NCBI GenBank assembly: GCA_016844945.1
Contig: JAERTJ010000003.1
Coordinates: forward strand, 1-47,928
Length of the DNA: 47,928 nt
DNA from: Fidelibacterota bacterium
Lineage (GTDB): Bacteria; Fidelibacterota; UBA8477; JABMPR01
Direction: 5' to 3'
Each line of letters starts with the position of its first letter. Within the stretch, counting starts at the first letter, position 1. Below the pieces are notes generated by a model. The model did no database searches. It was not told the DNA's origin and worked only from the letters and a program-made list of their open reading frames with translations. This document shows, in pieces, positions 26,563 to 35,749 of this stretch. The position numbers were made by a program, and so were the translations under genes.

Positions 26563-27696
26563 ATGCGAAAAAAAATCGTTGTATTGGGCGCAGGAATGGT
26601 TGGAAGAGCCATGGCCATAGATTTAAGTAAGAATCATGATGTTTTATCTGTTGACCGGGATCAGTCTGCTCTTGATATGTTGGCAGGCAGGTCAAACCTC
26701 TCGACGCAGACTGGAGATTTGAGTGATGCTTCGGTCATCCAAAAAGTGATCGCACCAGGGGATGTCGTTGTTGGAGCTGTTCCGGGGTTTATGGGGTTTG
26801 AAACTCTGGAAACGGTACTTAAGGCAAAAAAAGATATTGTTGACATATCATTCTTCCCAGAGGACCCATTTGAGCTGGATGAACTGGCACAAGAACAGGG
26901 TGTGATTGCAGTCATGGATGCAGGCGTGGCTCCTGGAATGAGCAATCTTATCCTTGGGCATCATGCAGCCAACATGAAGGTTTCTGATTTCGTCTGTTAT
27001 GTTGGAGGGTTGCCCAGAGAACGCACCTGGCCCTATGAATACAAAGCCCCCTTTTCACCCATCGATGTTATTGAAGAATATACACGGACATCTCGTTTAG
27101 TTGAGGATGGACAGCTGGTTGAGAGGGTGGCATTATCTGAGCCTGAGTTGATGAATTTTTCCGGTGTGGGTACCTTGGAAGCCTTTAATACAGATGGATT
27201 GCGTAGCCTCATAAAAACCATGGACATTCCTAATATGAAGGAAAAAACCCTCCGCTATCCCGGGCATATAGAGATCATGCGGGTGCTCCGTGAAACCGGA
27301 TTTTTTGATGAGCGTGAAGTTCAACTTGGCTCTCAGAAGATTCGTCCCATTGATTTGACAACATCCCTTCTTTTTCCAAAATGGAAATTGGGTGACGAAG
27401 AGGAAGAATTCACAATCATGAATGTCCTGGTCAGTGGCAATGAAGAGAATCAAAAGGTTGAATACAAATATGAACTCTTGGATCGCTATGATCCGGAAAC
27501 AAAAACATCTTCCATGGCTCGAACTACAGGGTATACATGTACTGCTGTAACACAGCTCGTCCTGGATGGGCACTACCAACGTAAGGGGGTCAGTCCTCCA
27601 GAATTTGTCGGGGAAGTACCAGGATGCTTTTCCAGAGTCCTGGATTATCTGGAACAAAGAGGTATCAGATACACCAAAACCAGGATGCTGACATAA
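26563..27696 (+). CDS. Saccharopine/lysine dehydrogenase family oxidoreductase
   Basis: This 377-residue NAD(P)-dependent enzyme starts at ATG 26563, with AAGGTG six bases upstream. The N-terminal Rossmann fold begins VVLGAGMVGRAMA, and an acidic residue at the end of strand 2 (SVDRD) suggests NAD preference. The substrate domain contains DAGVAPGMSNLI and the Sacchrp_dh_C pattern. Length and layout fit L-lysine 6-dehydrogenase or a short saccharopine dehydrogenase; the two are hard to separate by eye. An amino-acid permease follows 53 bases later, which favours uptake and oxidation of lysine or a related amino acid. That is inference from neighbourhood. Confidence 0.82.
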   Translation: MRKKIVVLGAGMVGRAMAIDLSKNHDVLSVDRDQSALDMLAGRSNLSTQTGDLSDASVIQKVIAPGDVVVGAVPGFMGFETLETVLKAKKDIVDISFFPEDPFELDELAQEQGVIAVMDAGVAPGMSNLILGHHAANMKVSDFVCYVGGLPRERTWPYEYKAPFSPIDVIEEYTRTSRLVEDGQLVERVALSEPELMNFSGVGTLEAFNTDGLRSLIKTMDIPNMKEKTLRYPGHIEIMRVLRETGFFDEREVQLGSQKIRPIDLTTSLLFPKWKLGDEEEEFTIMNVLVSGNEENQKVEYKYELLDRYDPETKTSSMARTTGYTCTAVTQLVLDGHYQRKGVSPPEFVGEVPGCFSRVLDYLEQRGIRYTKTRMLT

Positions 27697-27749
27697 CTAC
27701 AGAACCCCAGATAACTGGAAGGTGAGGCAAGTAAAGTGGGCGTATTGAA

Positions 27750-29162
27750 TTGATTGCATCAAAAAAAACACAGGATTTATCACTCTGGACACTGGTGATG
27801 CTCATTTTCGTACCCACTTTTGGGTTTACCAATATAACCAACAACGGTGTTGCCCTTGGTCCGGCTGCCGTATCCTCCTGGTTGCTAGTCTGTATCTTTT
27901 ACTTCCTGCCTCTCACTGCTATCATTGCTGAACTTGCATCTGTTAACGAAAATAAAAGCGGAGGTATTTACAGCTGGATAGCTTTTAGCATCGGGCACCG
28001 CTGGGCTTTTTTTGGCACCTGGTCCTATTTTATCTCAAATTTATTTTATTTACAGTTTGTCTTTGCTCGAATCCCTGTGATGGCTTCATGGGCTCTGTTT
28101 GGTGAAAATCGGTTTACAGATGCCAATGTGAGTTTACTCCCCTACTATTCCATTGTTCTATGTTTACTGCTCACCTGGATAGCCAGTCGAGGTGTCAGAG
28201 TTTTTTCCAAATTGAGTAACCTGGGTGGGAAGTTGACTTTTGCTGTAACAGGTGGTTTTATTGTATTCGCCTTTATCGCTTTCTTAAAGGGCACACCCTC
28301 TGCTACAGAGTTTACAGTTGAAAGTATGACACCTGATTTTTCCACGAGTTATTTCGCCACCTTCTCCTGGCTTCTATTGGCCGTTGCAGGGGCAGAAGTG
28401 GCAGGAACATATATAAACAAAGTTGATAACCCCCTGAGAAACTTCCCGCGTGGTGTGATCATAGCCACCATGCTTGTGGGTGGTGCCTACATTTTGGGCT
28501 CTTTTGCCGTAGGGCTGGTGGCATCTCCTGAAGTTCTGGCAGAGGCTGGTCTGAAAGATGCCATATTTGTGGTTCATAAGATGTTGGCGGACAGCCTGGG
28601 TGTTGATGGCATCTTTGTCGTACGCTTGTTTGCTCTGATTCTTCTCGTGACTTCTGTTGCTGCTTATGTGGTCTGGATTGAATCACCCCTACGTGCCATG
28701 TTTGCAGAAGTACCCAGGGGAACCTTCCCAGAATTTTTAACCCGCAAGGATGCAGACGGCGGGTTAAGTCACGCGCTATGGGTTCAGGCAGGTGTTGTGA
28801 TTGTTCTCATCGCCATTCCCTTGATAGGCCTGGAATCAATAGATTCATTTTTCAGATTGGTTACCGACCTGACAGCACTCAGCCTGGTGATTCCTTACAT
28901 TATTCTTACAGCAGCCTATCTCGTTTTTAGAAAAAACAATAATCCAGGTCCATTTACCATGTTACGCTCAAACAAGGTGGCTCTCCTTGTAGCATTGGGT
29001 GCTGTCATGATCAGCATTGCTGCCTTTTTTGGTGCTGGTATAGATTACTATCTTGATGCAGAGACAAAATTTGAGGCAGCCAAGGCTATCCTCATGACAT
29101 ATGGGGGTCCCATACTTCTTATTGCCCTGGGGTATGGTCTGACCCATAGAGGTAGACGATAA
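27750..29162 (+). CDS. APC-superfamily amino-acid permease
   Basis: This 470-residue membrane protein has about 12 hydrophobic helices. The APC signature is in the first helix (FVPTFGFTNITNNGVALGP) and ENKSGGIYSWI lies before helix 3. The start is taken as TTG 27750, since the frame closes at 27732 and the next ATG (27798) would cut into helix 1. The ribosome binding site is weak, so the start is uncertain. It follows the lysine/saccharopine dehydrogenase-like gene, which suggests the transported amino acid is that enzyme's substrate or a relative. Symport versus exchange cannot be decided. Confidence 0.87.
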   Translation: MIASKKTQDLSLWTLVMLIFVPTFGFTNITNNGVALGPAAVSSWLLVCIFYFLPLTAIIAELASVNENKSGGIYSWIAFSIGHRWAFFGTWSYFISNLFYLQFVFARIPVMASWALFGENRFTDANVSLLPYYSIVLCLLLTWIASRGVRVFSKLSNLGGKLTFAVTGGFIVFAFIAFLKGTPSATEFTVESMTPDFSTSYFATFSWLLLAVAGAEVAGTYINKVDNPLRNFPRGVIIATMLVGGAYILGSFAVGLVASPEVLAEAGLKDAIFVVHKMLADSLGVDGIFVVRLFALILLVTSVAAYVVWIESPLRAMFAEVPRGTFPEFLTRKDADGGLSHALWVQAGVVIVLIAIPLIGLESIDSFFRLVTDLTALSLVIPYIILTAAYLVFRKNNNPGPFTMLRSNKVALLVALGAVMISIAAFFGAGIDYYLDAETKFEAAKAILMTYGGPILLIALGYGLTHRGRR

Positions 29163-29234
29163 TATGGTTCATGACGTTAGTCTTTATAGCACAGTAAAAT
29201 GGTCTACAGCTCAATGCTCAGGTATCGATAACAT

Positions 29235-29768
29235 ATGCGCTTGAAACGAAGTGGAAGGGTCATGGCGGTGACCCTGTTTGTTCTTCTTATCTTTTCTGGA
29301 TTGGTTGTATGGCACAACCGCCCCCTTGGTAAGATGGCAGAACTTGAACGGCAGGCACTTATCGAAAAACTCAGCCTGAAGAACCCGAAACTCCATGTAT
29401 TTATGGATCAGTTGGAAAACGTTCATGGAACATCAGGTTTTTATAGTTTTGGTATCTACGCGTCCTCTGGTTGGCCAACCGATTTATCCAGAGCCTGTTA
29501 TGCTGATCCACTCCTTAAAAGAAAGCATGCAAAACGACAGGGGCTTCAGGAAGAAGAAAACCTGGAGTTGATTCGATACAGGAGTCAGGAGGATTTTCTA
29601 ATGCTCCTGGAAAGCGCTGAAAACAAATCGCCTGGAGTCGTGGCAAAAATGGATTTTCGATCTCATCGACCCATGGAGGAAACGCCCCTGGAAATTTCAA
29701 TCCAATTGGTTCTAGCTTTTCTTGTTGCCATCCTGGGTCTACTTGCAGTAAAAGCCGTACCCGAATAG
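29235..29768 (+). CDS. Hypothetical protein with N- and C-terminal membrane segments
   Basis: This 177-residue protein has one membrane helix near each end (about 10-26, AVTLFVLLIFSGLVVW; about 155-173, LVLAFLVAILGLLAVKA). A charged soluble region of about 120 residues lies between them. No motif was recognised. The middle has many Lys, Glu and Arg and reads as helical. The start at ATG 29235 lacks a clear ribosome binding site. The gene stands between the permease and the peptide transporter without overlap. Function unknown; I am fairly confident it is real from length and ordinary composition. Confidence 0.55.
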   Translation: MRLKRSGRVMAVTLFVLLIFSGLVVWHNRPLGKMAELERQALIEKLSLKNPKLHVFMDQLENVHGTSGFYSFGIYASSGWPTDLSRACYADPLLKRKHAKRQGLQEEENLELIRYRSQEDFLMLLESAENKSPGVVAKMDFRSHRPMEETPLEISIQLVLAFLVAILGLLAVKAVPE

Positions 29769-29915
29769 CTGTCCACCCCCATTCTTGAGCGTTATAAAAA
29801 CGCAAGAAAAGCCGTTATCAAAAGGTAGCCAAAACGGCATAAAAAATGTATGTTGAAAGCTCAGATGAGAAGCTCGAAAAATCCATATATATTAACGAAA
29901 AATTAAGGTGCTCAC

Positions 29916-31838
29916 ATGAAACGTATTCAGATCATTGTTCTGTTGGTTCTGGCTGTTTCCCTGGTCTTCTGGTCCTGTGGTGGCGGAGAGAAGCAAGCAG
30001 CGGATGCAACAAATGCAAAGAGTAATATTGTTGCCAAAGATATGACAACCCCGGCTGAGGAAGGTGGTTATGGCTTTGAGAAACTAGCAGATGAACTGGG
30101 TTATGTGACCTATGAAATGAAACCTGAGGAACAGATGTTCTTTGGGGACCCCCGTGCAAAAAAAGGTGGACTCTTCCGCCATATCACTTCTCGTTTTCCT
30201 GCGACCATGCGTATTGAAGGTCAGAATGCCAACTATGTTGAAAACAGTACGATCTCAGGACTGTGTTATGAAGGTCTGATCTCAACTCATCCTTTAACAC
30301 TTGAATTTATTCCTTCACTCGCAAGTCACTGGAAAATATCTGATGACAAAATGAAATTCTGGTTCCGCATCAATCCTGATGCTCGCTGGTCTGATGGTCG
30401 TGAGGTTATTGCAGAAGACGTAGTTGCTACCTGGGATCTTCATATGGATGAAACCATCTTATCCCCCTCAGATCAATTGACTTTTGGAAAATATGAACGC
30501 CCGGTTGCTGAGAGTAAATATTTAGTCTCAGTCGTCTGTAAACAATTGAGCTGGCGGAACCTGCTTTACTTTGGCGGAATGCCACTGATGCCCTCCTACT
30601 ATCTGAACCAGGTCGATGGATCAGAGTACTTGAAAGAATATCAGTTTAAAATGATACCTGGCACTGGACCCTATGAAATCAAAGAAGAAGATATCGTTAA
30701 CCAGGAGTCATTTACATTTACTCGCCGTCCTGACTACTGGGCTATCGATGATCCAATGAATAAGTACGCGAATAACTTTGACAAAATCAAATTCATTGTG
30801 GTCAAAGACAACCTGCCCCTTATGTTCGAGAAATTCAAAAAAGGTGAAGGCGACCTTTACACCGTAGCCCAGGCTAGAGTTTGGGTTGAAGAGACAGATT
30901 TTGAATCAGTAACGAAGGGATGGATTCAAAAAAAGAAAGTGTATTCTGAAAAACCTGCAGGTACCTCTGGATATGCCTTTAATATGCGTAAATGGCCCTT
31001 TAATGATAAGCGTGTTCGCATGGCTTTTACCTACCTCTACAACCGAGAGAAAATGAACGAGGAAATGTACTACAATGAGTATTCCATGATGAACTCAATG
31101 TATTCAGGTTCTGTTTATGAAAATCCGAACAATGAGAAAGTTGTGTATAGCCCTGAAAAAGCAGCCAAACTGCTAAAAGAAGCCGGGTATACAACTCGGA
31201 ATGAAGATGGCTGGTTGGTCCATGAAGATGGTCGCATTCTGCGTTTTGAGATCGCTATTCAGAAGGGTTCCGCCTATATGGTCACCCCGGTTCAGCAGAT
31301 GCTCAAAGAATATGGCATTGATATGCAGGTCAAATATGAAGATGGTAACGCGAGTTGGAAAAACCTTATGGATCGCAACTTCACCATTTTCATGCAAAAC
31401 TGGAGTGGTCTGGTTTTCCCCAATCCTGAAACATCTCTAAAATCATCCCTGGCTGATGAGAACAATACCAATAATATCGCTGGTTTTAAAAATGCCCGTG
31501 TTGATGAGCTTTGTGCTGAATATGATGTGACTTTTGACCAGGCACGTCGCATAGAGATTATTCGTGAAATTGATGGAATCTATTCAGATATACATCCAGC
31601 AGCCTGGGGGATTGCTCGCAATTACCAACGTATCCTATATTGGGATAAATTTGGATATCCCGAGTATATGGTAGGCCGTTACACAGGTGATTATCGCACC
31701 GCATTCACACTCTGGTGGTATGAACCTGAAAAAGAGAAAGCCTTGCAAGAAGCGATGGCTAATGATACCAACCTCCCTGTTGGTCCAGTAGATGTGAAAT
31801 ACTGGCCAGAATACTTGAAAAAAGCTAATACTCAGTAA
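29916..31838 (+). CDS. yejA: Peptide-binding lipoprotein, SBP family 5 (YejA-like)
   Basis: This is the extracytoplasmic binding subunit of an ABC peptide importer, 640 residues. It starts at ATG 29916 behind AAGGTG. The signal is a lipoprotein type with VFWSC (Cys21), then a Gly/Ala-rich linker. The body shows SBP_bac_5 features: FIPSLASHWKISDDKMKFWFRI, RWSDGREVIAEDVVATW, and a segment ending GTGPYEI. A C-terminal lobe follows. The genes downstream are YejB- and YejE-like, so I call it YejA-like. In Escherichia coli YejABEF takes up peptides and microcin C. A strong hairpin follows the stop, so this mRNA segment is probably more abundant than the permease part. Confidence 0.88.
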   Translation: MKRIQIIVLLVLAVSLVFWSCGGGEKQAADATNAKSNIVAKDMTTPAEEGGYGFEKLADELGYVTYEMKPEEQMFFGDPRAKKGGLFRHITSRFPATMRIEGQNANYVENSTISGLCYEGLISTHPLTLEFIPSLASHWKISDDKMKFWFRINPDARWSDGREVIAEDVVATWDLHMDETILSPSDQLTFGKYERPVAESKYLVSVVCKQLSWRNLLYFGGMPLMPSYYLNQVDGSEYLKEYQFKMIPGTGPYEIKEEDIVNQESFTFTRRPDYWAIDDPMNKYANNFDKIKFIVVKDNLPLMFEKFKKGEGDLYTVAQARVWVEETDFESVTKGWIQKKKVYSEKPAGTSGYAFNMRKWPFNDKRVRMAFTYLYNREKMNEEMYYNEYSMMNSMYSGSVYENPNNEKVVYSPEKAAKLLKEAGYTTRNEDGWLVHEDGRILRFEIAIQKGSAYMVTPVQQMLKEYGIDMQVKYEDGNASWKNLMDRNFTIFMQNWSGLVFPNPETSLKSSLADENNTNNIAGFKNARVDELCAEYDVTFDQARRIEIIREIDGIYSDIHPAAWGIARNYQRILYWDKFGYPEYMVGRYTGDYRTAFTLWWYEPEKEKALQEAMANDTNLPVGPVDVKYWPEYLKKANTQ

Positions 31839-31855
31839 TAATTGTTTTATTCGCT

Positions 31856-31886
31856 CTGTCACTGCATGTTAAGCTTGCAGTGACAG
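31856..31886 (+). promoter_or_regulatory. Intercistronic 11-bp hairpin between SBP and permease genes
   Basis: CTGTCACTGCA (31856-31866) and TGCAGTGACAG (31876-31886) are perfect inverted repeats with a 9-base loop. A wobble and a further C-G pair can extend the stem. It begins 18 bases after the SBP stop and ends 45 bases before the next ATG. No T-tract follows. Such elements commonly protect the upstream binding-protein mRNA and lower permease expression. Confidence 0.75.
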
Positions 31887-31930
31887 GGTGCTTTATACAG
31901 TGAACTTCCTCGAACAATGGTAAACAAACT

Positions 31931-33208
31931 ATGACAACGTATTTTATTCGTCGCATTTTGCTCATGATCCCCACTTTTCTGGGGTCTACAATCCTTATTT
32001 TTATCATTCTTCAAATGGCGCCTGGAGGGCCGCTTGAAAGAACGATTCAGCAACTTCAGGCTGGTGCCATGCAACAGGGTGAGGCTGTTGGTAGTGTTGG
32101 AGATATCATGGGTGGAGGGAGTTCAGTATTACCAGAATCTGCTATGCGTGAACTCAAAAGATTCTATGGCTTTGATAAACCAGTTTATCAACGATACCTA
32201 ATCTGGTTAGGTGTCTGGCCCCGTGAAATCAAGCATAGAGAAGTAGAGTTCAAAAATGGCATAACCGAGGCGAAAAAGAATGTTGGAAAAGGTCAGTATA
32301 TGACCTTACGCCTTGAAGGTGAAAAGGTTGGGGTCTATACTGATGATGGTCAACCCAGTGATATCTGGAAAGCTTCAATAGATGAGTCTGGGGCTGAAGA
32401 AAATTTGATTTTGACGACGATCTATCAAACCGAGTTTTCAGGTATTCTTACGGGGAACCTGGGAACATCCTATACCTATGATCAGCCTGTAACAGAGGTC
32501 ATGGCACCGCGTTTTAAGATTTCCATGTTCTTTGGACTCACCGGAATGTTTTTATCCTACATCGTTTGTATTCCTTTGGGAATTCGTAAAGCCCTGAACC
32601 ATGGTTCTGCTTTTGATTTCCTTTCCAGCGTGGTCATCTTTGTAGCCTATTCAATCCCTGGTTTTGCTCTGGGTGGTGTCATGTTGGTTCTGTTTGGAGG
32701 CGGTTCTTTTTGGGATGTCTTCCCGCTGGGGGGATTTCGATCTCCCACTGAGGTCTGGGAAACCCTCTCTGTCTGGGGTCAAATCAAAGATCAGCTTTGG
32801 CATGCTGTATTACCTATCATCGCATGGTCAATCGGTAGTTTTGCCGGTCTTACCGTACTGATGAAGAACAGCTTACTAGAAAACATATCTCAAGACTATA
32901 TCCGAACCGCTTTTGCTAAAGGATTACAGGAAAAAAGAGTGATCTGGGTACATGCTATCCGGAACTCGGTCATTCCAATCGCCTCGGGTATTGGTGGTGT
33001 CATCGGAGTGGTTATCGCTGGATCATACCTGATTGAGAAAGTGTTCAATATTGATGGCTTTGGGAAGATGGGATTCCAGGCAATTCTGGATCGCGATTAT
33101 CCTATTACTCTGGGCTTTTTAGTTATCGTTGTGGTCATTCGACTCGTTGCAAATATCCTTTCAGATATTGCCCTGGCAACCGTTGATCCACGTATCAGAT
33201 TCAAGTAG
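31931..33208 (+). CDS. yejB: Peptide ABC permease (YejB/OppB-like) with periplasmic insertion
   Basis: This membrane subunit has 425 residues, about 60 more than typical YejB. Helix 1 is LMIPTFLGSTILIFIILQMA, followed by PGGP. The periplasmic region begins as in YejB (FYGFDKPVYQRYL at about 78-90), but residues about 94-168 form an extra charged block before the conserved SGILTGNLGTSYTYDQPV. The remaining helices include PLGIRKALNHG, IPGFALGG and the EAA-type loop (AFAKGLQEKRVIWVHAIRNS) that contacts the ATPase. It ends in DPRIRFK. The yejE-like gene starts 13 bases later. It passes peptides across the inner membrane together with that partner. Confidence 0.92.
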   Translation: MTTYFIRRILLMIPTFLGSTILIFIILQMAPGGPLERTIQQLQAGAMQQGEAVGSVGDIMGGGSSVLPESAMRELKRFYGFDKPVYQRYLIWLGVWPREIKHREVEFKNGITEAKKNVGKGQYMTLRLEGEKVGVYTDDGQPSDIWKASIDESGAEENLILTTIYQTEFSGILTGNLGTSYTYDQPVTEVMAPRFKISMFFGLTGMFLSYIVCIPLGIRKALNHGSAFDFLSSVVIFVAYSIPGFALGGVMLVLFGGGSFWDVFPLGGFRSPTEVWETLSVWGQIKDQLWHAVLPIIAWSIGSFAGLTVLMKNSLLENISQDYIRTAFAKGLQEKRVIWVHAIRNSVIPIASGIGGVIGVVIAGSYLIEKVFNIDGFGKMGFQAILDRDYPITLGFLVIVVVIRLVANILSDIALATVDPRIRFK

Positions 33209-33221
33209 AAAAAAAGTAATT

Positions 33222-34274
33222 ATGGCTGAACAACAAGAAATATCATTATCCATCCTCAAGAAACGCTGGCTCAAATTTAAGACGCTCAAGCGAGGCTATT
33301 ATTCATTTGTCATATTGATCATTTTATACGGACTTTCATGGTTTTTACCTGTGCTCATCAATAATCGAGCGCTGGTCGTTAGCTATGAGGGTGACCTTTA
33401 TTTTCCGGTTTTTTCAGGATATTATGCTGGCTCAGAATTTAACCAGGACGTACCTGGGGAAGCTATTTATCGTGAACTGAAGGAAGAGTGGAAACAGTCT
33501 GATAGCGATAACTGGATGATCATGCCCCTCTATCCATACAGTCCTTATGAAGATATTACGGTTCGTGGAAACAAGATGTATGATCCCCCTTCCAGTACTC
33601 ACTGGCTGGGTACGGACAATACAGGTAGGGATGTGTTTGCCCGACTATGCTACGCATTTAACATCTCGATTTCCTTTGCTTTGATCCTCACCACCTTGAA
33701 CTACATCCTGGGCATATTGATTGGTGGTAGTATGGGGTATATCGGAGGAAAATTTGATTTATTCTTCCAGCGATTGATTGAAATCTGGTCCAGTCTACCC
33801 ATGCTGTTTGTGATTATCATTATCAGTTCTATCATCAGACCATCCTTCTTTTTGCTCATCATGATTTATACCATCGTGAACTGGATTGGGATGACCTATC
33901 TCATGCGTGCAGAATTTTACCGTGAGAAATCCAAAGATTATGTTGCCGCTGCCCTCTCTATGGGACAGACTAATTTTAAAGTGATGTTTAAGCACATTTT
34001 ACCTAATTCTTTGGTGCCGGTAATTACCTATTTCCCTTTTGCTGTAGTTGGCGGTGTTTATGCATTGGTTGGCCTCGATTATCTGGGCTTTGGGATGCCA
34101 CCACCAACTCCCAGTTGGGGACAATTATTAGATATTGGCCTGGAAAATATCACAAAATGGTGGATGGTTTTTGCTCCGGTTTCGGCTCTCTTTACCACCT
34201 TAATAATGGTTGTTTTTATCGGGGAAGCTGTACGTGAAGCTTTTGACCCCAAAGTGTATTCGAGGTTACGATGA
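33222..34274 (+). CDS. yejE: Peptide ABC permease (YejE/OppC-like)
   Basis: The open frame runs back to 33129 but overlaps the yejB end. The ATG at 33222 gives the expected N-terminus (MAEQQEISLS) and a 350-residue product. LKRGYYSFVILIILYGL is the first helix region. The periplasmic stretch with NRALVVSYEGDLYFPVF is characteristic of YejE. WLGTDNTGRDVFARL leads into the permease core, and the EAA-type loop is AAALSMGQTNFKVMFKHILPNS. It ends in DPKVYSRLR, and its stop overlaps the ATG of the ATPase gene. Forms the translocation pore with the YejB-like subunit. Confidence 0.92.
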   Translation: MAEQQEISLSILKKRWLKFKTLKRGYYSFVILIILYGLSWFLPVLINNRALVVSYEGDLYFPVFSGYYAGSEFNQDVPGEAIYRELKEEWKQSDSDNWMIMPLYPYSPYEDITVRGNKMYDPPSSTHWLGTDNTGRDVFARLCYAFNISISFALILTTLNYILGILIGGSMGYIGGKFDLFFQRLIEIWSSLPMLFVIIIISSIIRPSFFLLIMIYTIVNWIGMTYLMRAEFYREKSKDYVAAALSMGQTNFKVMFKHILPNSLVPVITYFPFAVVGGVYALVGLDYLGFGMPPPTPSWGQLLDIGLENITKWWMVFAPVSALFTTLIMVVFIGEAVREAFDPKVYSRLR

Positions 34275-35749
34275 GCCGGGAAAAACTTGTTGAGGTAAAG
34301 GGGTTAAAAACCCGTTTCAAAGTTGGCGGTGAATGGGCCAAAGCAGTAAATGGTGTTAGTTTTGACATCTATAAAGGTGAAACACTGGGGATTGTTGGTG
34401 AATCTGGTTCAGGAAAATCTGTTTCGGTACTTTCCTTAATCCAGCTCATACCGAACCCACCAGGTGAAGTCTTTGACGGTGAAATCAAGTTCAAGGGCGA
34501 ACGCATTTTTAACGCGGATGACCTGGCTGCCGTCCGAGATGTTCCGCAGTTCAAGTATTTTCAATTTATCCCTGAAGAAAAGCGCAACCAGGCAGCTGGT
34601 TTCTTTTTCGTCCTATGGGTTCTCCTGTACTCTTTTCTGCCAATAACAGGGTTACTTTTTGGTCTTCTGGCAATTATCGCCGGCTTATCCATGATGGTAC
34701 ATTTGTTTTACAACTCACCCCTGTCAAAGGCGATGGCTGAATTCAGGGAAAAGATCTACAGCCGAATGTGGGATATCCGTGGATCTGAAATTGCCATGAT
34801 CTTCCAGGAGCCCATGACATCGCTCAACCCCGTATTCACCATAGGGATGCAGGTGATGGAATCCATCAGACCGACACCCATCAGGAGTTCATTCAAGGCC
34901 TGGTTTGTCAGTCGTGCTAAAAGCTTAAAGCTTGTTTCCATGAAAGGTCGTTTGCAGACCTCGGGTATTTTTGCCATCATTGCGCTTTTCTTTTCGCAAT
35001 TGGCTTCCGGCTGGAGTTTTGCTCCGGTTTCCATGTTGATATCCGTTGTGGTAGGAGCATTGGTTCCAACGGGTCTGGCCTATTTTGTCATTGGTGTTGA
35101 TAAGATCATTAGTGATGCCTTTAAAGCCGATCATCAGGAGTTATTTGATTCAGCAGTAAAGCTGTTGGACACTGTAGGTATTCCAGATGCTGAGCGCCGC
35201 ATGGGTGATTATCCCCACCAGTTCTCTGGTGGTATGCGTCAACGAGTCATGATCGCCATGGCTCTTGCCAAAAACCCATCGCTACTCATTGCAGATGAAC
35301 CGACCACGGCTTTGGATGTAACTATCCAGGCTCAGATTCTTGACCTAATGTTAGATCTTAAGAAGAAAAATAGTGATGCAGCCGTTGTGTTGATCACCCA
35401 TGACTTGGCAGTTGTGGCTGAAACTTGTGAACGCGTTATTGTCATGTATGGTGGTATTATTCAGGAAGTCGCCGAAGTGAACGAGTTATTTAATAATCCC
35501 AAACACCCATATACTAAAGGATTACTGGGATCCATACCAAGACCCGATATTCAGGGGACGAGGGAACGGCTCGAAACAATCCCTGGAATGGTTCCAAATA
35601 TTTTGAATTTACCTGAGGGTTGTAAATTCTGCACCCGATGTACTGTAAAAATTGATAAATGTGATACACAAGAACCACTGCTCCAGGAAGTCGCTCCAGG
35701 ACATTTTGCCCGTTGTTTTGTGATTCAGGAAGAGCAGGTGTCAGCATGA
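34271..35749 (+). CDS. OppD/DppD-type ABC ATPase with two hydrophobic insertions
   Basis: This is the first ATPase subunit of the importer, 492 residues against the usual 320-340. All catalytic motifs are intact: Walker A GESGSGKS (43-50), Q-loop IFQEP (Gln179), signature FSGGMRQR (318-325), Walker B LLIADEP (338-344), D-loop and His377 in ITHD. Two blocks interrupt the domain. Residues about 91-165 contain a 39-residue hydrophobic stretch (109-147) with a Pro/Gly break. Residues about 203-285 contain two segments (about 232-250, 251-276). Each looks like a membrane hairpin, so both ends would stay in the cytoplasm. The C-terminal oligopeptide-transporter region has four cysteines (451, 454, 457, 464). 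The frame is unbroken. It is coupled to both neighbours by ATGA overlaps. ATP hydrolysis drives peptide import; the insert role is unknown. Confidence 0.93.
   Translation: MSREKLVEVKGLKTRFKVGGEWAKAVNGVSFDIYKGETLGIVGESGSGKSVSVLSLIQLIPNPPGEVFDGEIKFKGERIFNADDLAAVRDVPQFKYFQFIPEEKRNQAAGFFFVLWVLLYSFLPITGLLFGLLAIIAGLSMMVHLFYNSPLSKAMAEFREKIYSRMWDIRGSEIAMIFQEPMTSLNPVFTIGMQVMESIRPTPIRSSFKAWFVSRAKSLKLVSMKGRLQTSGIFAIIALFFSQLASGWSFAPVSMLISVVVGALVPTGLAYFVIGVDKIISDAFKADHQELFDSAVKLLDTVGIPDAERRMGDYPHQFSGGMRQRVMIAMALAKNPSLLIADEPTTALDVTIQAQILDLMLDLKKKNSDAAVVLITHDLAVVAETCERVIVMYGGIIQEVAEVNELFNNPKHPYTKGLLGSIPRPDIQGTRERLETIPGMVPNILNLPEGCKFCTRCTVKIDKCDTQEPLLQEVAPGHFARCFVIQEEQVSA

Noticed and set aside
27133..27657. 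Minus-strand open frame of 174 codons
   Set aside because: It is antisense to the lysine/saccharopine dehydrogenase-like gene, with no ribosome binding site and no domain.
29811..29838. Inverted repeat GCCGTT/AACGGC before the yejA-like gene
   Set aside because: The stem is only six bases with a 16-base loop, so it is too weak to call a terminator.
33129..33221. Longer N-terminus for the YejE-like permease
   Set aside because: It overlaps the 3' end of the YejB-like gene, and the conserved N-terminus begins at 33222.
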